64,000 bases of DNA from Siphonodentalium dalli (taxonomy: Eukaryota; Mollusca; Scaphopoda; Gadilida; Siphonodentaliidae): positions 127,613,450-127,677,449 of the forward strand of contig CP136069.1 in assembly GCA_032622095.1 (NCBI GenBank). The letters are read 5' to 3'. The notes under the pieces were generated by a model. It was not told the origin of the DNA and searched no databases. It saw nothing but the letters and a program-made list of their open reading frames with translations. Made by a program: the position numbers and the translations under genes. Of the stretch, positions 35,895 through 48,145 are shown one piece after another. Numbering within the stretch: position 1 is the first letter of the stretch; every line of letters starts with the position of its first letter.

Positions 35895-37757
35895 GTTGAA
35901 CAAGGAGAGGTGTTAACAATTAAAGCGCAAGATAACTAGTTGTGACAGGTATGCAAAAATTAGGCATTTCGATTACACCCTTTTACGGCCGGGTAGCATC
36001 ACATCGCACGTTCCTAACTTGATTTTCACGTGCCACAAATGTACATTTTTATATTTCCACAGCCAAAATTGCTACTTGTGCTAACAAATATTTATTAAAA
36101 TGGTCACAGTCAATATATGAGCTGCATTAGATCATCCTACAAATAGTCCTTGAATGTCCAAATGTTTGACATTTCCCCTTGTTTGTTATCTTAACTTGCA
36201 CTTTAACTATCATAAGTAACCATGAAACCCCCACACCCTTTTGTCAATGGTAGTCTTTTATATTTTTAAACTATAGATTAACTATTGTTTACAATGTGCT
36301 AGAATTTATCCAAAATACGACAAATAGTATCTTGTTTTAGTGGAAATAAGTCACATGATAGCATGTTCCAGAAAATAACACAATATAACACAGTATAAAC
36401 AGTATACACCTTATTCACGATCATACACCTCCACCAGCCTGAGAACAAAAATCAGAATATCGGAATTGTCCGGTATAAGAGAAGAATCGAACGCATTCTG
36501 AGAGGTGCCACCCAGCACCGAACATGAAACTGTAAATTCTATGAATTCGGTAGGCCATATTGCCGATTTGCTTAGATTAATCGACTGGCGGATTTCAGCG
36601 TCGACTTGTTTAATAAACGAGTCGACGTCGTTTAGTCAAGTAATTGTTTCAACACTAGTCAGCAACCATATAATATTATGCCTTGTGTGACAACAGTGAA
36701 CTACTTGAAAAAGATCCATTGAACTTGAGAAGGATTGGTTTTGCAACAAATAGGTACCGACAGTATCATTATTATTATGACACATAGTTGTCAGCAGCTT
36801 TTGAGATAAACTACATGTAGGTCACTGCGGATGGTCAGTTGAGCTCTTGATCTGCATGGCAGGTGTTACACATGTGGTAACCGTTAGACATTTGGTAGCC
36901 GTTAGACCACACCACGACTAAGAGAAACTGAATCAGAATTAAGCGAAGCAACTGTGTATATATATACGTAACCGTGAATTAGACTAAAGTGAAACAAAAT
37001 ATACACAAATAAAACACCCAATTCAGAGCGATGGTGCTCGATTGGGGTCAGAACCATTAATAAACTGATCATACCTTTTTGCAAGCACATATGAAACAGA
37101 ATATCAAAAAAAGACAGAAATACTGCTTTGAGAACAGCCAAAATATAAAACCTGCATACTAAAAATAAATCACCAAAAATAAATAATTTAATTTAACAAC
37201 ATATACTATTTGAAGTAGCTGGCAAAAAAGCATCCTGAATGATTGATAAGATATTTATAATATATGTTGAATGAATCTTAACATGGAGTCCCCTTCCCTC
37301 CAAGTTAATTTTCTCTCGAAGCACACTTCTTGACATTTGAATAAAAAAAACCAAGTACCAAGTACTGATTGTAGGCCTCAGCATCAGTGGAACTTGGCTG
37401 GTGGTCAATAACGTTTTTGTTTGTTTTGATTTGCCATATGAAAAGGAGACAACTAGCCCAGCAGCCGCCTCGGACTACCCTTCGAATTTTGATCGGGTCA
37501 AAGACTGGTATATAGCTGACTCGGTGACCCGTTTAGCCACTGAATATAGCAGCCTCCCGATACCTCACCACAATGAGAAAAGCGTGAACAGTACAAGATT
37601 GAAATATTTAACAGTCATGAAGACGAAATGCAAACAGACATGACATGAAAGGCACAACATACATGAGAAACAACAAACAACTAGAGACCAGAAACAAAAT
37701 ACAACAGATGGCAGAAATGTAATCTGAAACACTGTGGATTTCGATCTTTTCGACCAT
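35895..37757. other. Sequence without recognised features
   Basis: A small hairpin at about 36599-36627 (CGTCGACTTGTTTAATAAAC region). An open stretch at 37401-37643 has no recognisable domain or splice context. Confidence 0.35.
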
Positions 37758-38533
37758 CCTGGGCCCTATACTATGGACCATAATAATTGTAATCACAAGG
37801 TTATGGGAGGTACACAGGAGGCGTGAAGTGCAATAGACCACTGTATTGTAATAGTGTAGATTATACCCGTGTGCTTGTGGGCTCATTGCCGATGGGAGCT
37901 TGAGTTTGATCAGAATGGCATTCACACTGCGGCAATCAAGCGGCTGTCTCGTGGCAAACAACCTAAAGTCTATATTGGAGTATTGTCCAATTATGACATT
38001 CGTGCAGGTACGTTGTTAGAGGGTCTCCTTTGGGGTACACAACTTGGAGTTTAGACCTGCACCTGAGACCCTCTAGCTACGTCTCTTGTACATATTATCA
38101 ATAGAATAATCCAGCGATTCTGAATGACAACCCAACTAGAAATTGAAATACATCGTACAACTTGAATTGTTGGAACAGACGATAACCATTGATGAAATAT
38201 AACACAATGCACGAACGGTTGTGGCGTACTCACTGAGCGATTATTTAAAGGATACCGATTACCACTAATCAAATTGAGCACGGACCACCCATGCACTAAC
38301 GATAACATATCAATGAGTGTCTCCGACGAATCATTTTTTTTCATTGGTCAATCAAAGTCACATGTGGAAAACCTATTATTTTATTGGTCACCATGCATGT
38401 GAACGCGGCATTACAAGAAGTCGGCTATACACTGTTAGAATAAGAGTGGAAGTCTATGGTAATCGACACATTTTGTGTGCCCCACAGCAGCTTGTGATTA
38501 CAATAATTGTGTTCTATAGTATAGGGCCCTGGG
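37758..38533. repeat. Inverted repeat pair around a candidate exon
   Basis: GGGCCCTATACTAT and a following AATAATTGTAATCACAAG block at 37761-37805 reappear inverted at 38484-38529. Arms are about 60 nt with mismatches. Either one 770-bp TIR element or two facing fragments. Confidence 0.6.
37860..38006 (+). CDS. Candidate exon, possibly 5' part of the pseudokinase gene
   Basis: An open segment reads VCLWAHCRWELEFDQNG, HTAAIKRLSRG, KQPKVYIGVLSNYDIRA and ends at a good donor (CGTGCAG|GTACGT, phase 1). The acceptor (AATAGTGTAG|ATT) is poor in pyrimidines. KQPKVYIGVLSNYD resembles the first strand of SEFIR/TIR-type domains (PKVxIxYSxxD). It could precede the exon at 50030, but the phases (1 out, 2 in) require at least one intervening exon that I did not find. 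Confidence 0.3.
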
Positions 38534-39008
38534 CGCTTCGCGCCCTACTACCACTTCCACTGGATGGAGAGGCGTGACTAGCCGATTGATTGAGCCGGGT
38601 CAACTCAACCACCCGTCTTGAAGAGATGTAGGACCAAAGAGGACCATGAGCTAAGCCGTTTACGCTGGTCGATGCCTCACGTGATACGGCCGCCATACTA
38701 CCTCCAGGAGTCCTACACCACACCTCACGGGGTGCACCCCACAGCAAACAGGGTGCCACATTAGGGGATTCTTACCCCTCGCAGTGGGGTGGTGGACCCA
38801 TTCTACACAAGACCCACACGGGGTCTTTGCCTTTGGCCTGGGGATTAATGCATCCGACATCAGGTATGTGATTAACTGGGGCGCCCGAGAACGGCAGCGG
38901 TTATTCGCAATCGGATTGTAAATAGCGATTCTGCCGATATGCGCTTTTGCCATTCGATGGTATTTTAAAGAAACAAACTTATCAGATCATCACATTACGC
39001 CGACATAA
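38534..39008. other. Sequence without recognised features
   Basis: GC-richer than its surroundings with short GGGGTG/CACCCC blocks; no exon recognised. Confidence 0.35.
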
Positions 39009-39440
39009 TGATAATTCCTACCGCCTTTCCGAGAATTAGGCCAATTTGACCCTCGGTTGACCACCTTCAGATATCCCGGGGGAAGGCAAATAAGAAATCG
39101 CTAAATTTTAACTGAAATCTCTTATAACTATAGAGCACTTGGTGGCACAAGCTGTCGTATAACTATATATATATATATATGCCCATATGATTCCTGTCCG
39201 ACTTTCTGAAAATTAGGCCATGTTGATCCTCGGTTGACCACCTTCAGATATCTAGGGGATGGCAAATAAGATATCGCTCAATTTTGACGGGAATGGCGTA
39301 TAGATAGAGCACTTAGTGCCACAAGCTGATGCTATATGCCCATACACTCATGATTCATACCCGCCTTCCTGAAAATAAGGCCAAATTGACCCTCGGTTGA
39401 CCATCTTCAGATATATTGGGGTGGCCCAAAAAGAAATCGC
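39009..39440. repeat. Tandem repeat, period about 170-180, 2.5 copies
   Basis: Landmarks GACCCTCGGTTGACCA, CTTCAGATAT and GAAATCGCT recur at about 39050, 39228 and 39389. A (TA) tract separates the first two copies. Confidence 0.8.
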
Positions 39441-41295
39441 TCGGTGCTATGCAACCATGCATTGGTCGTTTGCGGAACTTATCTAGAAATTTCCCTCAAT
39501 AAATAAAATTCCGTTTGTACTTTTAGGTATCTGTCGTCTGCTTATATTACATGTACGTCCCTGCAAAACAATAGTAGATCATAAGAGAAAAAAGTACACC
39601 AAGAAATCTTATTGGAACTTCCATAATCAGAGAAAACTTACCATTCTTCTTTCAAATAGCAAACCAAATATAATTCGAAACTTGTGTAAATTTATTTGCC
39701 ACATCAATGAAAAGAGCTAATTGCTCTCCTGTGTAATTATTATCTTGTGTAGTTATATTATCTGTGTAATTATTATCTCATCTTGGTCGTCTGTTGTTGC
39801 GAGCAATGATATGTTTTGAATCTATGTTTATGCATATTTATATATATTCTTAAAACCATGTATTTGGTAGAGGAATTAAAATTAATCTGAAATCTGAAAA
39901 AACCATTCCTGTGTATACGTTTTAACCGACTGCAGAATCAATTTAGTATAGAAAGTTAAACTGTGCAAAAGGAGAGTCAAAGCAGTACTAATATATCCGG
40001 CTAAGAGATGTCATTCATGATATAATTATCGACGCGCGTGTATATAATTATCATCCTTATCATTTACTTACATACCCGTCTCCGCAATTTGAATGAAAAT
40101 TATAATCTGTTCGAATATAGTTTTCGGTAAGTGGGACTACATTGTTCACAATGGGCCAGCTCGAGGCCTGGAAAATACATGAACAGACCATAGTTTTGCT
40201 GGGGAAATACCGACTATTTTGAGAATTGACGCCAAGAAATATTTATCGGATTGTGAGGCTCCGAATCAAGTGTCCGTTGCTTCCTATATATATGTACGAC
40301 ATTTATTAATTCTTATTGAAATGCCAGCTCCAGGAAGTTATGAGAATTAAGTGACTCTCCTCATAATTTCAGACATTACTGTTATTTTTTTATTATCGTT
40401 TATGGATTAAAGTTCGTGTTTTTCGCAAGAAGGATATATATTTCTCTCTTCGTCCGACGTTCTATCACACAGCTGACTGTCATGCCTAGGTGAGTAAGCT
40501 AAACGATGTATAGATAATAAGACTGTGGGGCCTGTTGTTTCACAACAAACATTACTATTTTAATACGTAAAATGAGACAAAGATGTCAGATATAACAGAC
40601 GAATTTGAAACATGTTCTATATTTGGTTGTTAAAATGTCTGGCCTTCGCACATGCAGTCAACGAATGCATCGCCTCGTGCATGACTGATTTAATTGTAAA
40701 TGTTGTCTTGTTTATGCTATATAGTTTTCCACAATGGGCGATAATTATAGGCACATACGATGTACTCTTGGCCACCGTATTTCCCAGAAACTAGTCAACC
40801 GATTCTGAGAAGAGGCTGAATTATTTTTATACAACGTGCTAAAGAGGCACACGTATAACAACCGGATCGTCAGGGAAAGTAATTATATTCATCACTTGAC
40901 TTAAAACTTCAAATGCCTGTTTCCGTATCCAGAATGTGCCAAACTTGACTTACATGTACATTTACAATCCATTTCTTGGATTTGTTTTAGGCTTTCTAAC
41001 ATGGGATAATGATTTCTCTCTCATCGAGGGACGTTTTATCACAACGAAATGCTTGTGTTGATGTCCTGTATGGTGTGGCCATTGTGCCGATTCAAATTGA
41101 GCTGACCATGGATTACGATATGGGTGGTTACAAATTCTCTCCAAATCAACACTGACTTGTACACGGTGAGTTTTTTTCTCTCTAATGTCTGGTCTCGAAT
41201 GTGAACTACTTAGTGTGGAAACTCATGTTCGTTCCACGGCGGTGGTTTTCAACAGGACTGACCCTTGGCCATGCGGGCAAATGGCATGCAGTTGT
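39441..41295. other. Sequence without recognised features
   Basis: No coding signal or strong repeat noticed. Confidence 0.35.
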
Positions 41296-41785
41296 CAGCA
41301 ACATCCGGACCAAGTCTGAGTTTAGTATGCCTGTCATTTACAGAATGAGGTCACAGAGAGTGCATTTAGAGACGCTATCCCACACAGCGGGCTAGCATCA
41401 CCACATTTACCCCTGGGGACCTCATTCTACATGACCCCATCTGCTGTGGGAGACATATAGACTCAGACTGAAGTTCCCAAATGGTGAATATTGCGATGTA
41501 CACCCATTGGAAACCTCGAGTATGCTATGTATCGTCTGCCAACTTGGGGATTTTAGAGAAACTAAACTAAAAAGGAAATAGTATCTATGTGAAGAAGTTT
41601 ATATAGAAATTTGACAATAAAGAAACCTTCCAGAGAAGATGGGGTCCTAAGCAGAATGAGGTCCCCAGATGGTGAATTTAGTTATGCTAGCCTGCTATGG
41701 GGGATAGCATCAATAAATTCACCATGTGGGGACCTCATTCTGCAAATAACAGGCACACTAAACTCAGACTTGATCCAGACGGTGA
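41296..41785. repeat. Nested foldback element
   Basis: The outer arms (41300-41353 and about 41735-41782) share AAGTCTGAGTTTAGT and the GCCTGT block, inverted. Nested inside, 41654-41746 is a hairpin whose arms begin GCAGAATGAGGTCCCCA. GAATGAGGTC also occurs in the left part. Confidence 0.75.
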
Positions 41786-41849
41786 CTAAATAGTTTTCAT
41801 TTAGGGGCTGACCAACTGCACCCCGTCAACTAGAACAAAAAAGTATACA

Positions 41850-42030
41850 ATGGATTAATGGTATATTATTCACCAGGAGGTGTGTTCAGGATAAATTAGC
41901 AGACGACAAGTGATGAAGAATTGATATACATTGGTGGCAAATGTTCAGATAATAAGTTCAACAGACGACCTATAAATGAACATTTCCTCAGGGAACTACT
42001 CATCAATTAGCGTTCAATATATAAAAGGCA
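41850..42030 (+). repeat. Splice-site-associated repeat family (SAR), copy 4
   Basis: Contains ATTATTCACCAGGAGGTGTG, TTCAGGATAAATTAGCAGAC, ATGTTCAGATAATAAGTTCA and GAACTACTCATCAATTAG in family order. It lacks the first block and has no identified exon upstream. Confidence 0.75.
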
Positions 42031-43577
42031 AGGAACGGGCAGGGATACCAACTTTTGACTTTTTGACTACGGTAATTACAACATATTATCGAATTTGTTG
42101 GACCACATTTTAGAAATAAATTGAACGCAGATTTTATGACTGGAGTTTGTTGACACCAGTGAAACATATTCGCATTCTAGAAAGTGCAAGATTGAAATGG
42201 AGCTTCAGACAGTCACATCGTGAATTATGTAAACCAGTCTCGGACAATTAAACACGGGTTATCTTATCGTAACACTAGCTGACAAAGCTCTCGGATAGAT
42301 ACCCTTACCATTGGTCGGTACTCCATTTGGGGGAATCCACCGGATTGCAGATAGATCTATATTTAGTTCACAATATAAAATAGTTTCAACTTGGTGCACA
42401 TAGTGTATGGGGAAATACATGAACATAGCGGGCGTTTAACTGAATAACAGTAATAATATGTCAGTCCTGAAGTTTGTATTCAAACGCTTAAGTATTTTCC
42501 ACAACGATAAGCATTGTGCTCCTTAGCACAACTATTATACGCCCCATGTAGTTTGTTTTGTCCGCCCCGCATTGTCGATTACATGTCCTGCCAGTGGCTA
42601 GGTTGCCGAATTCCAGCTCAGATCAAAATGTTGCTTTCGTTAAATCACAATCTCGTGTTTATAGCCACACGTACGTATAACATGTAACATGTAACATGTG
42701 CTATTATGAGGTGTTGCTGTGGAAGAGTGAAAGTTACGTAATTTAACGGCGCCAAATTTAAACCAGACCCAATGTGTAGCAAAAACAATTAGTCAAAAGG
42801 GACTTTTCGCAACTAAATTTATCAACCGATCTTATACCTCTTCCATAGTCCGGGAGTAATAGGGATGAAGTAAAAATTCTCTGTTTTCTCTATGGATTGT
42901 GATTCTGGTGGAGTGTACACCAATTTCTAGGTGTTGTGGAGTTTTCACCCTTGAGCATTTCCTATAATCCAAGATGGCGTCCAATATGACTGCCGTAGTA
43001 TAGTATATGAAAGTTTTTTTTTATTGTGTTTTGTTGGGAACTATATTTCATCATATTTATACAAACTTATATATAATTTGGATGATATTATATTATACTA
43101 CTGATTTCAGGAACAATTGGCACTTCAATAGAAAAATAGTGGCCAAAATGGCGACCGGAAAGTGAAAAATATGATTATTTTCACTCATAGATCCTATATC
43201 CGTTCCTATTGTTTTGGACTGGTTGGAATTGTGGCTTCTTTTCTTATTATGATCATTTGCTCGGTGCTACGTGTTGTTCCTTTGGTCTCAGTAACTTCAA
43301 ATCCCCAACAAAATTGATCTTACAGAACGTGGTATTAAATTTTCCCGAAAACTTAATATTGGTTCCTGGCCATATTTTAATGTGAAAGGAATTAAGGATA
43401 TGAAGGAATAAGGTAGTGTAAGTATTGTCAATAAAAATCCAATCTCATTAGGGCCTGAAACGTTACTATGGTTTATGATGGCAGAAAATGTATAGAAAAT
43501 CATATATTTTGTCATAATGCGCTTGCATGTCATGACTGATATATGCATGGACTTGGCTAATGTGCAATAGATACATT
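42031..43577. other. Sequence with a diverged AAGATGGC-type repeat
   Basis: Around 42970-43170 there are AAGATGGCGTCC and AAAATGGCGACCGGAA blocks like those of the 1741 family. Otherwise nothing recognised. Confidence 0.4.
43575..43577. repeat. Target-site duplication, left (ATT)
   Basis: ATT directly precedes the left terminal repeat and ATT directly follows the right one. Three-base duplications are the rule for PIF/Harbinger, where TWA is the usual sequence. Confidence 0.55.
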
Positions 43578-43720
43578 GGCTGCGGACACACGTATCACAG
43601 TTTCGATGGCATAGTAGGTGTGACAATTAATTATGGTGCAATATTGGTGACACTTGGTCGTCATATTTCTGTGCCATAGTGAGCCATGTCGCCCGCCGCA
43701 CATTCACACAATGAGTCTTT
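43578..43720 (+). repeat. Harbinger left terminal inverted repeat
   Basis: Pairs with 47922-48064. The outer part ends with TGACAATTAATTATGGTG. The inner part keeps CATGTCGCCC and CACACAATGAGTC, against CATGTCGCCC and CACACAGTGAGTC on the other side. Confidence 0.9.
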
Positions 43721-43965
43721 TCCAAGCTCTATCAGCGTCGAGATCGACATCTCAATGATTTATCTAACCGAATGTCTTGTCGCTGTTGATCTTTACTCAA
43801 CACGCAATGTTATATTTTAATGCTAACACACAAGTCCACTTGATAACTTAATGAATACCTTGTTTCTGTCAACAGTCATGATTGTTCTTACTAAGAACAA
43901 ATCACCGGTGTAATTTCTCAGCATATATAAAAGTGGGTCAAACATTGCGATCAGTTATAAGTGTT

Positions 43966-44189
43966 ATGTCGCGTTCACATGTACGGTCGAATGATGATAC
44001 GTTGTTGGCCCTTGTGGGTCTGGGCACGTTACTATTGGGAGAACTGGAACGAACAAAACGACATCTAAATCGTAAGTGCTGGACAAAACCAATGAACTCC
44101 ACCCTAGAACGGAACCGGTATGGAATTTCTCACAGTCTACTGCAGGAATTAGAAGACGCGGATGAGAAAGAATTCACCAACTTCACGAG
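43966..44189 (+). CDS. Harbinger DDE nuclease (HARBI1-like), exon 1
   Basis: The first coding exon, 224 nt, starts MSRSHVRSNDD and ends EFTNFTR. The ATG at 43966 is the natural start; an upstream in-frame extension has no family similarity. Donor CACGAG|GTAAAT, leaving in phase 2. FxNFxR immediately before the splice is the usual lead-in of HARBI1-type proteins, and the reading continues perfectly at 44571 (AG+G gives Arg, then LNKSEF). The 381-nt intron is small relative to host introns. Confidence 0.85.
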
Positions 44190-44570
44190 GTAAATATAAA
44201 TGTTTATGTTGATAGGTGCATATTACCAGGAGAGTATTACTATTGAGACATAACCATTTCACATGGGTGGACAATATAAAATATATTATAGGGTGAGTTG
44301 ATGGCTGGTGCCACAGTCCCATGATGTACATAGTTCCAGTGCCACCGGGGGCCTATACATTACAACGCATTGTGCGAATGTTCTTGGGTGAGAATGCGTG
44401 CGTATTTGCAGTAAAGTTATTTTGGCATTCTGTGTTTTCGGCGTCTGTGTCTTCTGCGTCGTTTTCAGCGTATAAAATGTGGCCCATTCTATGATTGCAT
44501 ATGGGAGGGGGTGATAATTTGTCAAAATATGTTATGAGCTACTTTACATGGTGTTTTCTTTTTTCTTCAG

Positions 44571-45591
44571 GCTGAACAAGTCGGAGTTCCATACCGTATT
44601 GCAAAAAGTGACCCCATTGATTGCGAAACAAGATACAGTTATGAGATCAGCGTTGACTCCATATGAAAAACTTGCCACAACACTCAGATTTCTTGCTACA
44701 GGGGAAACGTACACAAGTCTACACTTCACTTCCAGAATCGCCAGATCAACCATTGGTGCGTTTATTCCGGAAGTTTGTGATGCTATTTACGACACTCTAC
44801 AGGGAGATTTCTTGAGAATGCCCGAAAACAAGCAAGAGTGGTTGCTCCACGCAGATAACTTTGACAAAATGTGGCAGTTTCCTCATTGCTTGGGTGCAAT
44901 CGATGGGAAACACATTGAAATTCGGAGGCCGTCTGACAGTGCATGCGATCATCGGAACTATAAGGACTACGAGAGCATTGTTCTGATGGCTGTAGTTGAT
45001 GCAACGGGAAAATTTATATGTTATGATCTGGGATCACCAGGGAGTAGTGCTGATGGTGGCATTTTCAAGGACAGTGGGATGTGTGATATACAGCAGAACT
45101 TCCCAGATGCTAGTCCACTTTCCAGTCCTAACAGAACACTGAGCATACCGTATTTCCTTGTTGGTGATGACGCTTTCGCATTAAGCAATCACCTAATGAA
45201 GCCGTATCCCCATCGAACAGCCATTGGTGATCAGAAAGTTTTCAATTACCGACTTTCGAGGGCACGTAGGACCGTCGAGTGTGCATTTGGTGTTTTGGTG
45301 GCTAGATTTAGAATACTTCTAGGGTCCATACAGTTGGACACCGATAACGTGAATCGGGTAGTCCGTGCATGCATTGCTCTTCACAATTTTCTTGGGAAGG
45401 ATGCGGATTTAGGTGTTTCGCAGAGCGGATGTTTACGATATGCTGAACATAATGCACAGTTGACTGCAACTGGAGATATTGGAGATTCGACAACTGTTCC
45501 GAATGTCGATGCTCGTGAAGTGAGGGACGAACTCAGTGACTTTTTTTTTGATGAGGGTGCGCTCCCTTTTCAGTGGAGTCTTATTGAGTAA
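44571..45591 (+). CDS. Harbinger DDE nuclease (HARBI1-like), exon 2
   Basis: Completes a protein of 414 residues that cuts and rejoins the element's ends in the nucleus. A helical N-terminal part (TPYEKLATTLRFLATGETY) is followed by the DDE_Tnp_4 catalytic domain. The visible triad is Asp186 in GAIDGKH, Asp236 in SSADGGIF and Glu311 in RRTVECAFG. GDDAF near residue 274 is also typical. Acceptor TTTTTTCTTCAG|G; stop TAA at 45589. The reading frame is intact with no internal stop. In this superfamily the nuclease needs the partner Myb-like protein for DNA binding and nuclear import; that partner is encoded in opposite orientation at 46691-47647. Confidence 0.92.
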
Positions 45592-45821
45592 TAATTATTA
45601 TGTGCTTGCAAAATTCAACACTCGATTTAATGAGATTAAACTATAAACTATGTTTTATAATGTGTGCGGTTTATGTGTATAGTCGTGTAGTCCCAGTAAT
45701 ATGCCATATGTAAATATTTCGCTGCTTAAATGTAGGTGTCATTGAACTCTTGACAATTGTTTTGGTAGTTTTGAAATATTTTTCAAATGACTAATATTAA
45801 CATGTACTGATATATGATTAT

Positions 45822-45975
45822 AAGGAATGACTTGCTGGTTGATTGGGGTCATTGGTTTTGACCGGCAGGGTAGTTAAACAAAGTTCGTTTGAATCATTTT
45901 GGGATTCACACACTTTATTTAATTACTCTGCCGGTCAAAATCCAATGATCCCAATCGATCTGCAAGTCGTTCCTT
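45822..45975. repeat. MITE-like hairpin nested in the Harbinger element
   Basis: Arms of about 55 nt with AAGGAATGACTTGC and TTTTGACCGGCAGGGTA at the left and near-complements at the right; lies just 3' of the nuclease gene. Confidence 0.8.
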
Positions 45976-46690
45976 GAGTAACGTATTTACCAAGCTAATT
46001 TATCCCCGGAACAACTGTTCTTAACATTAATATATGTGTATGGGTGTGTTTATAAGTTATCTTTTCTGCGTATGTCCAACTTCGAATGTTGACCCCCCCC
46101 CCCGAGTCCGATATGAAAGATCAAAAGTCTTATTTTCTCCATATTTGTTGTTGGAAATATCCACATTACTGTCTATATGCAGTCATCCAATGATGAGATG
46201 TCACATGTTAAAACATATGTTATGTAAACAGATCAGCAAATTAAGATCAATTTACAAATGGTAACAACAATAAATTAAACCCAAAAAAATTTCGACTTAA
46301 CATTTGATTAGCTACTCCATTTGGCGATATGTATGGGATGACTGGCGTGTAACAGTACTGTTTACAAAAGAATGGTGCCAACATGCTATACATCGTCATC
46401 GGAGTTATCAGTATTGATAATAAAAAATACTTTTCCATGTTAATTAATTTTGTTATATTTATTAAATATTTTTATTTTATTTTCCACATTTACTTGAACC
46501 CACTGCGACTGCCTTGTGTCTCTTTTTAACTAGTTGGAATTTTTTACCATCAGTGCGGTCGATTACCATCCACTTCTCCCTATCCCCATGTCAGTGATAA
46601 AATGGAATGACACATAAGAAACTCACGAACGCTCTTTTAATCAATTATCTCAAGACACCAACGAACTAGTTCAAAATGTCAGTCATCAGT
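45976..46690. other. Spacer between convergent transposon genes
   Basis: AT-rich, with a C10 tract at 46093; no gene seen. Confidence 0.5.
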
Positions 46691-47647
46691 TCAACAGTCT
46701 GGTGTACTAGGGGGTTGTACGTCCGTGGTGACACATGACTGTCCAGTCGGATAAACATTACCATTCTGCATTCCATTCAGAGAATTATAATTCGATGTGA
46801 ACATAACATTAGATCCTTGATTAGATTGTCCATTCATCGAAGATCCAACATTTGGATACGCTGGCACCGTCGGTCCGGAAATAAAAGTTGAAGGGAAACT
46901 TTGATTTCCTTGGAAATTTTGTAAATAGCTGCTGCTCTCTTCAAAATTATATACAGTGGTTTGTAGCAAAAACTTGAGTCTACGTCGCTTTTCTGCATCC
47001 GGACAACGCCTCAGGGCCATCGCGATGTCTCTACCAAACACATCACATTCATCCTCTTTCTGTGTAACATTATCGGCGATTGTAGCGAATGCCTGGGCTG
47101 CTGTGTCCACCCATGACGTAGCACCACGCTTCCTTCTCACGTTGGATGTCGACGGTAGCGTCGATTGCACAGAACTGTTATCGTTTGTGTCATTACTGCT
47201 GGTAGCAGGCACATCAGCATCACCTGAAATACTATCCGAGATACTGGCTTGTGTTACATCGGAGTGGTCAGAAACGACGGTATTTGCACGTGTTTGTGGA
47301 ATGTTAGAATAAGTCCCTGGTCCGGTCCACAGACTTTCCTCCAGAAAAGAGCATTCCTCAAAAAACTTCCATTTTGGTACATATATATCTTTGGCAGCAA
47401 CGCCGCTTTTCTTGCTTTTATTCACCTTTCTCACTTCCTCTCGATACATGGTCCTTAAACTCTGTATTTTACTCTTCAGTGATTTTTCCGATAAACCCGG
47501 AATAATCGTGGACAAAATTTCCAAAAGTTCGTTATAATCAGCTTTTTTCTTGTTTAGATCCTTGTATAAGTCGCTTTGTTTATTCCATATACTTTCTCTT
47601 ATCTGCATCGCTTCCAACAATTCCGATACAGCTGCATCTGTCCACAT
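46691..47647 (-). CDS. Harbinger MADF/Myb-SANT-like DNA-binding protein
   Basis: An intronless 318-residue frame. Residues 1-105 (MWTDAAVSELLEAMQIRESI, IIPGLSEKSLKSKIQSLRTM, PKWKFFEECSFLEE) have the three-helix layout of MADF/Myb-SANT domains: an early Trp, a central KSKIxxLRxxY helix and a late W-x-(F/Y). The middle is Ser/Thr-rich with a short basic RRKRG stretch near residue 172 that could be a nuclear signal. The tail is Asn/Gln/Gly-rich. This is the second protein of PIF/Harbinger elements, known to bind the element ends and escort the nuclease into the nucleus. The function is from the family; the pairing is from location. Confidence 0.85.
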   Translation of the reverse strand: MWTDAAVSELLEAMQIRESIWNKQSDLYKDLNKKKADYNELLEILSTIIPGLSEKSLKSKIQSLRTMYREEVRKVNKSKKSGVAAKDIYVPKWKFFEECSFLEESLWTGPGTYSNIPQTRANTVVSDHSDVTQASISDSISGDADVPATSSNDTNDNSSVQSTLPSTSNVRRKRGATSWVDTAAQAFATIADNVTQKEDECDVFGRDIAMALRRCPDAEKRRRLKFLLQTTVYNFEESSSYLQNFQGNQSFPSTFISGPTVPAYPNVGSSMNGQSNQGSNVMFTSNYNSLNGMQNGNVYPTGQSCVTTDVQPPSTPDC

Positions 47648-47921
47648 GATGTTAGCCTAATTATGCGTAGAATTTAACGTCGCAAAATAAAACACGCAAT
47701 TGGGGAACTGACTTAATACGCGTGAAAATAATATAAGTAGATAAACATGTATTCAGCTCATATCAATAAAAACATGCCACTTGCATGATATGTGAGTGAA
47801 TAGGTTCAAACACAATTATGGACGATCGATCGTGCAATTTTATGTATCGTAGAGAATACAATGTGGCTAAACGTAATGAGTAGAGATCAGCCTTGGTGAA
47901 ACGCAATGGGTTAATTGGTCA

Positions 47922-48064
47922 GTCGACTCACTGTGTGAATATGCGGTGGGCGACATGACTTCCTATGCCATATAAATTATGTTGGCCAATTGTCACCAAA
48001 CTCCACCATAATTAATTGTCACACCTACTATGCCATCGAAACTGTGGTACGTGTGTCCGCAGCC
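47922..48064 (-). repeat. Harbinger right terminal inverted repeat
   Basis: Reverse-complement partner of 43578-43720; followed directly by ATT. Confidence 0.9.
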
Positions 48065-48145
48065 ATTAACCAGAAACACTTTAAATAGGACACAATAGAA
48101 GACAATGTGAAAATGGCAAATTACATGCACATATGTGTGAGACAT

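Larger units (their letters stand above)
43578..48064. mobile_element. Complete PIF/Harbinger DNA transposon
   Basis: A 4487-bp element bounded by terminal inverted repeats of about 140 nt. The first 58 nt, starting GGCTGCGGACACACGTA and containing TTTCGATGGCATAGTAGGTG, are almost identical at both ends; similarity then falls to about 75-80 percent. Inside are the two proteins an autonomous Harbinger needs: a DDE nuclease (43966-45591, plus) and a MADF/Myb-like DNA-binding protein (46691-47647, minus), arranged convergently. Both are open and the nuclease has all three acidic residues, so the copy may be functional or only recently silenced. A smaller hairpin (45822-45975) sits between the two genes. 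Confidence 0.9.

Noticed and set aside
37401-37643. Possible exon with frame ETTSPAAASDYPSNF...
   Set aside because: No domain, poor splice context and no phase partner. Kept only as unassigned sequence.
46956-47312. 118-residue plus-strand frame
   Set aside because: It is the complement of the MADF/Myb-like gene.
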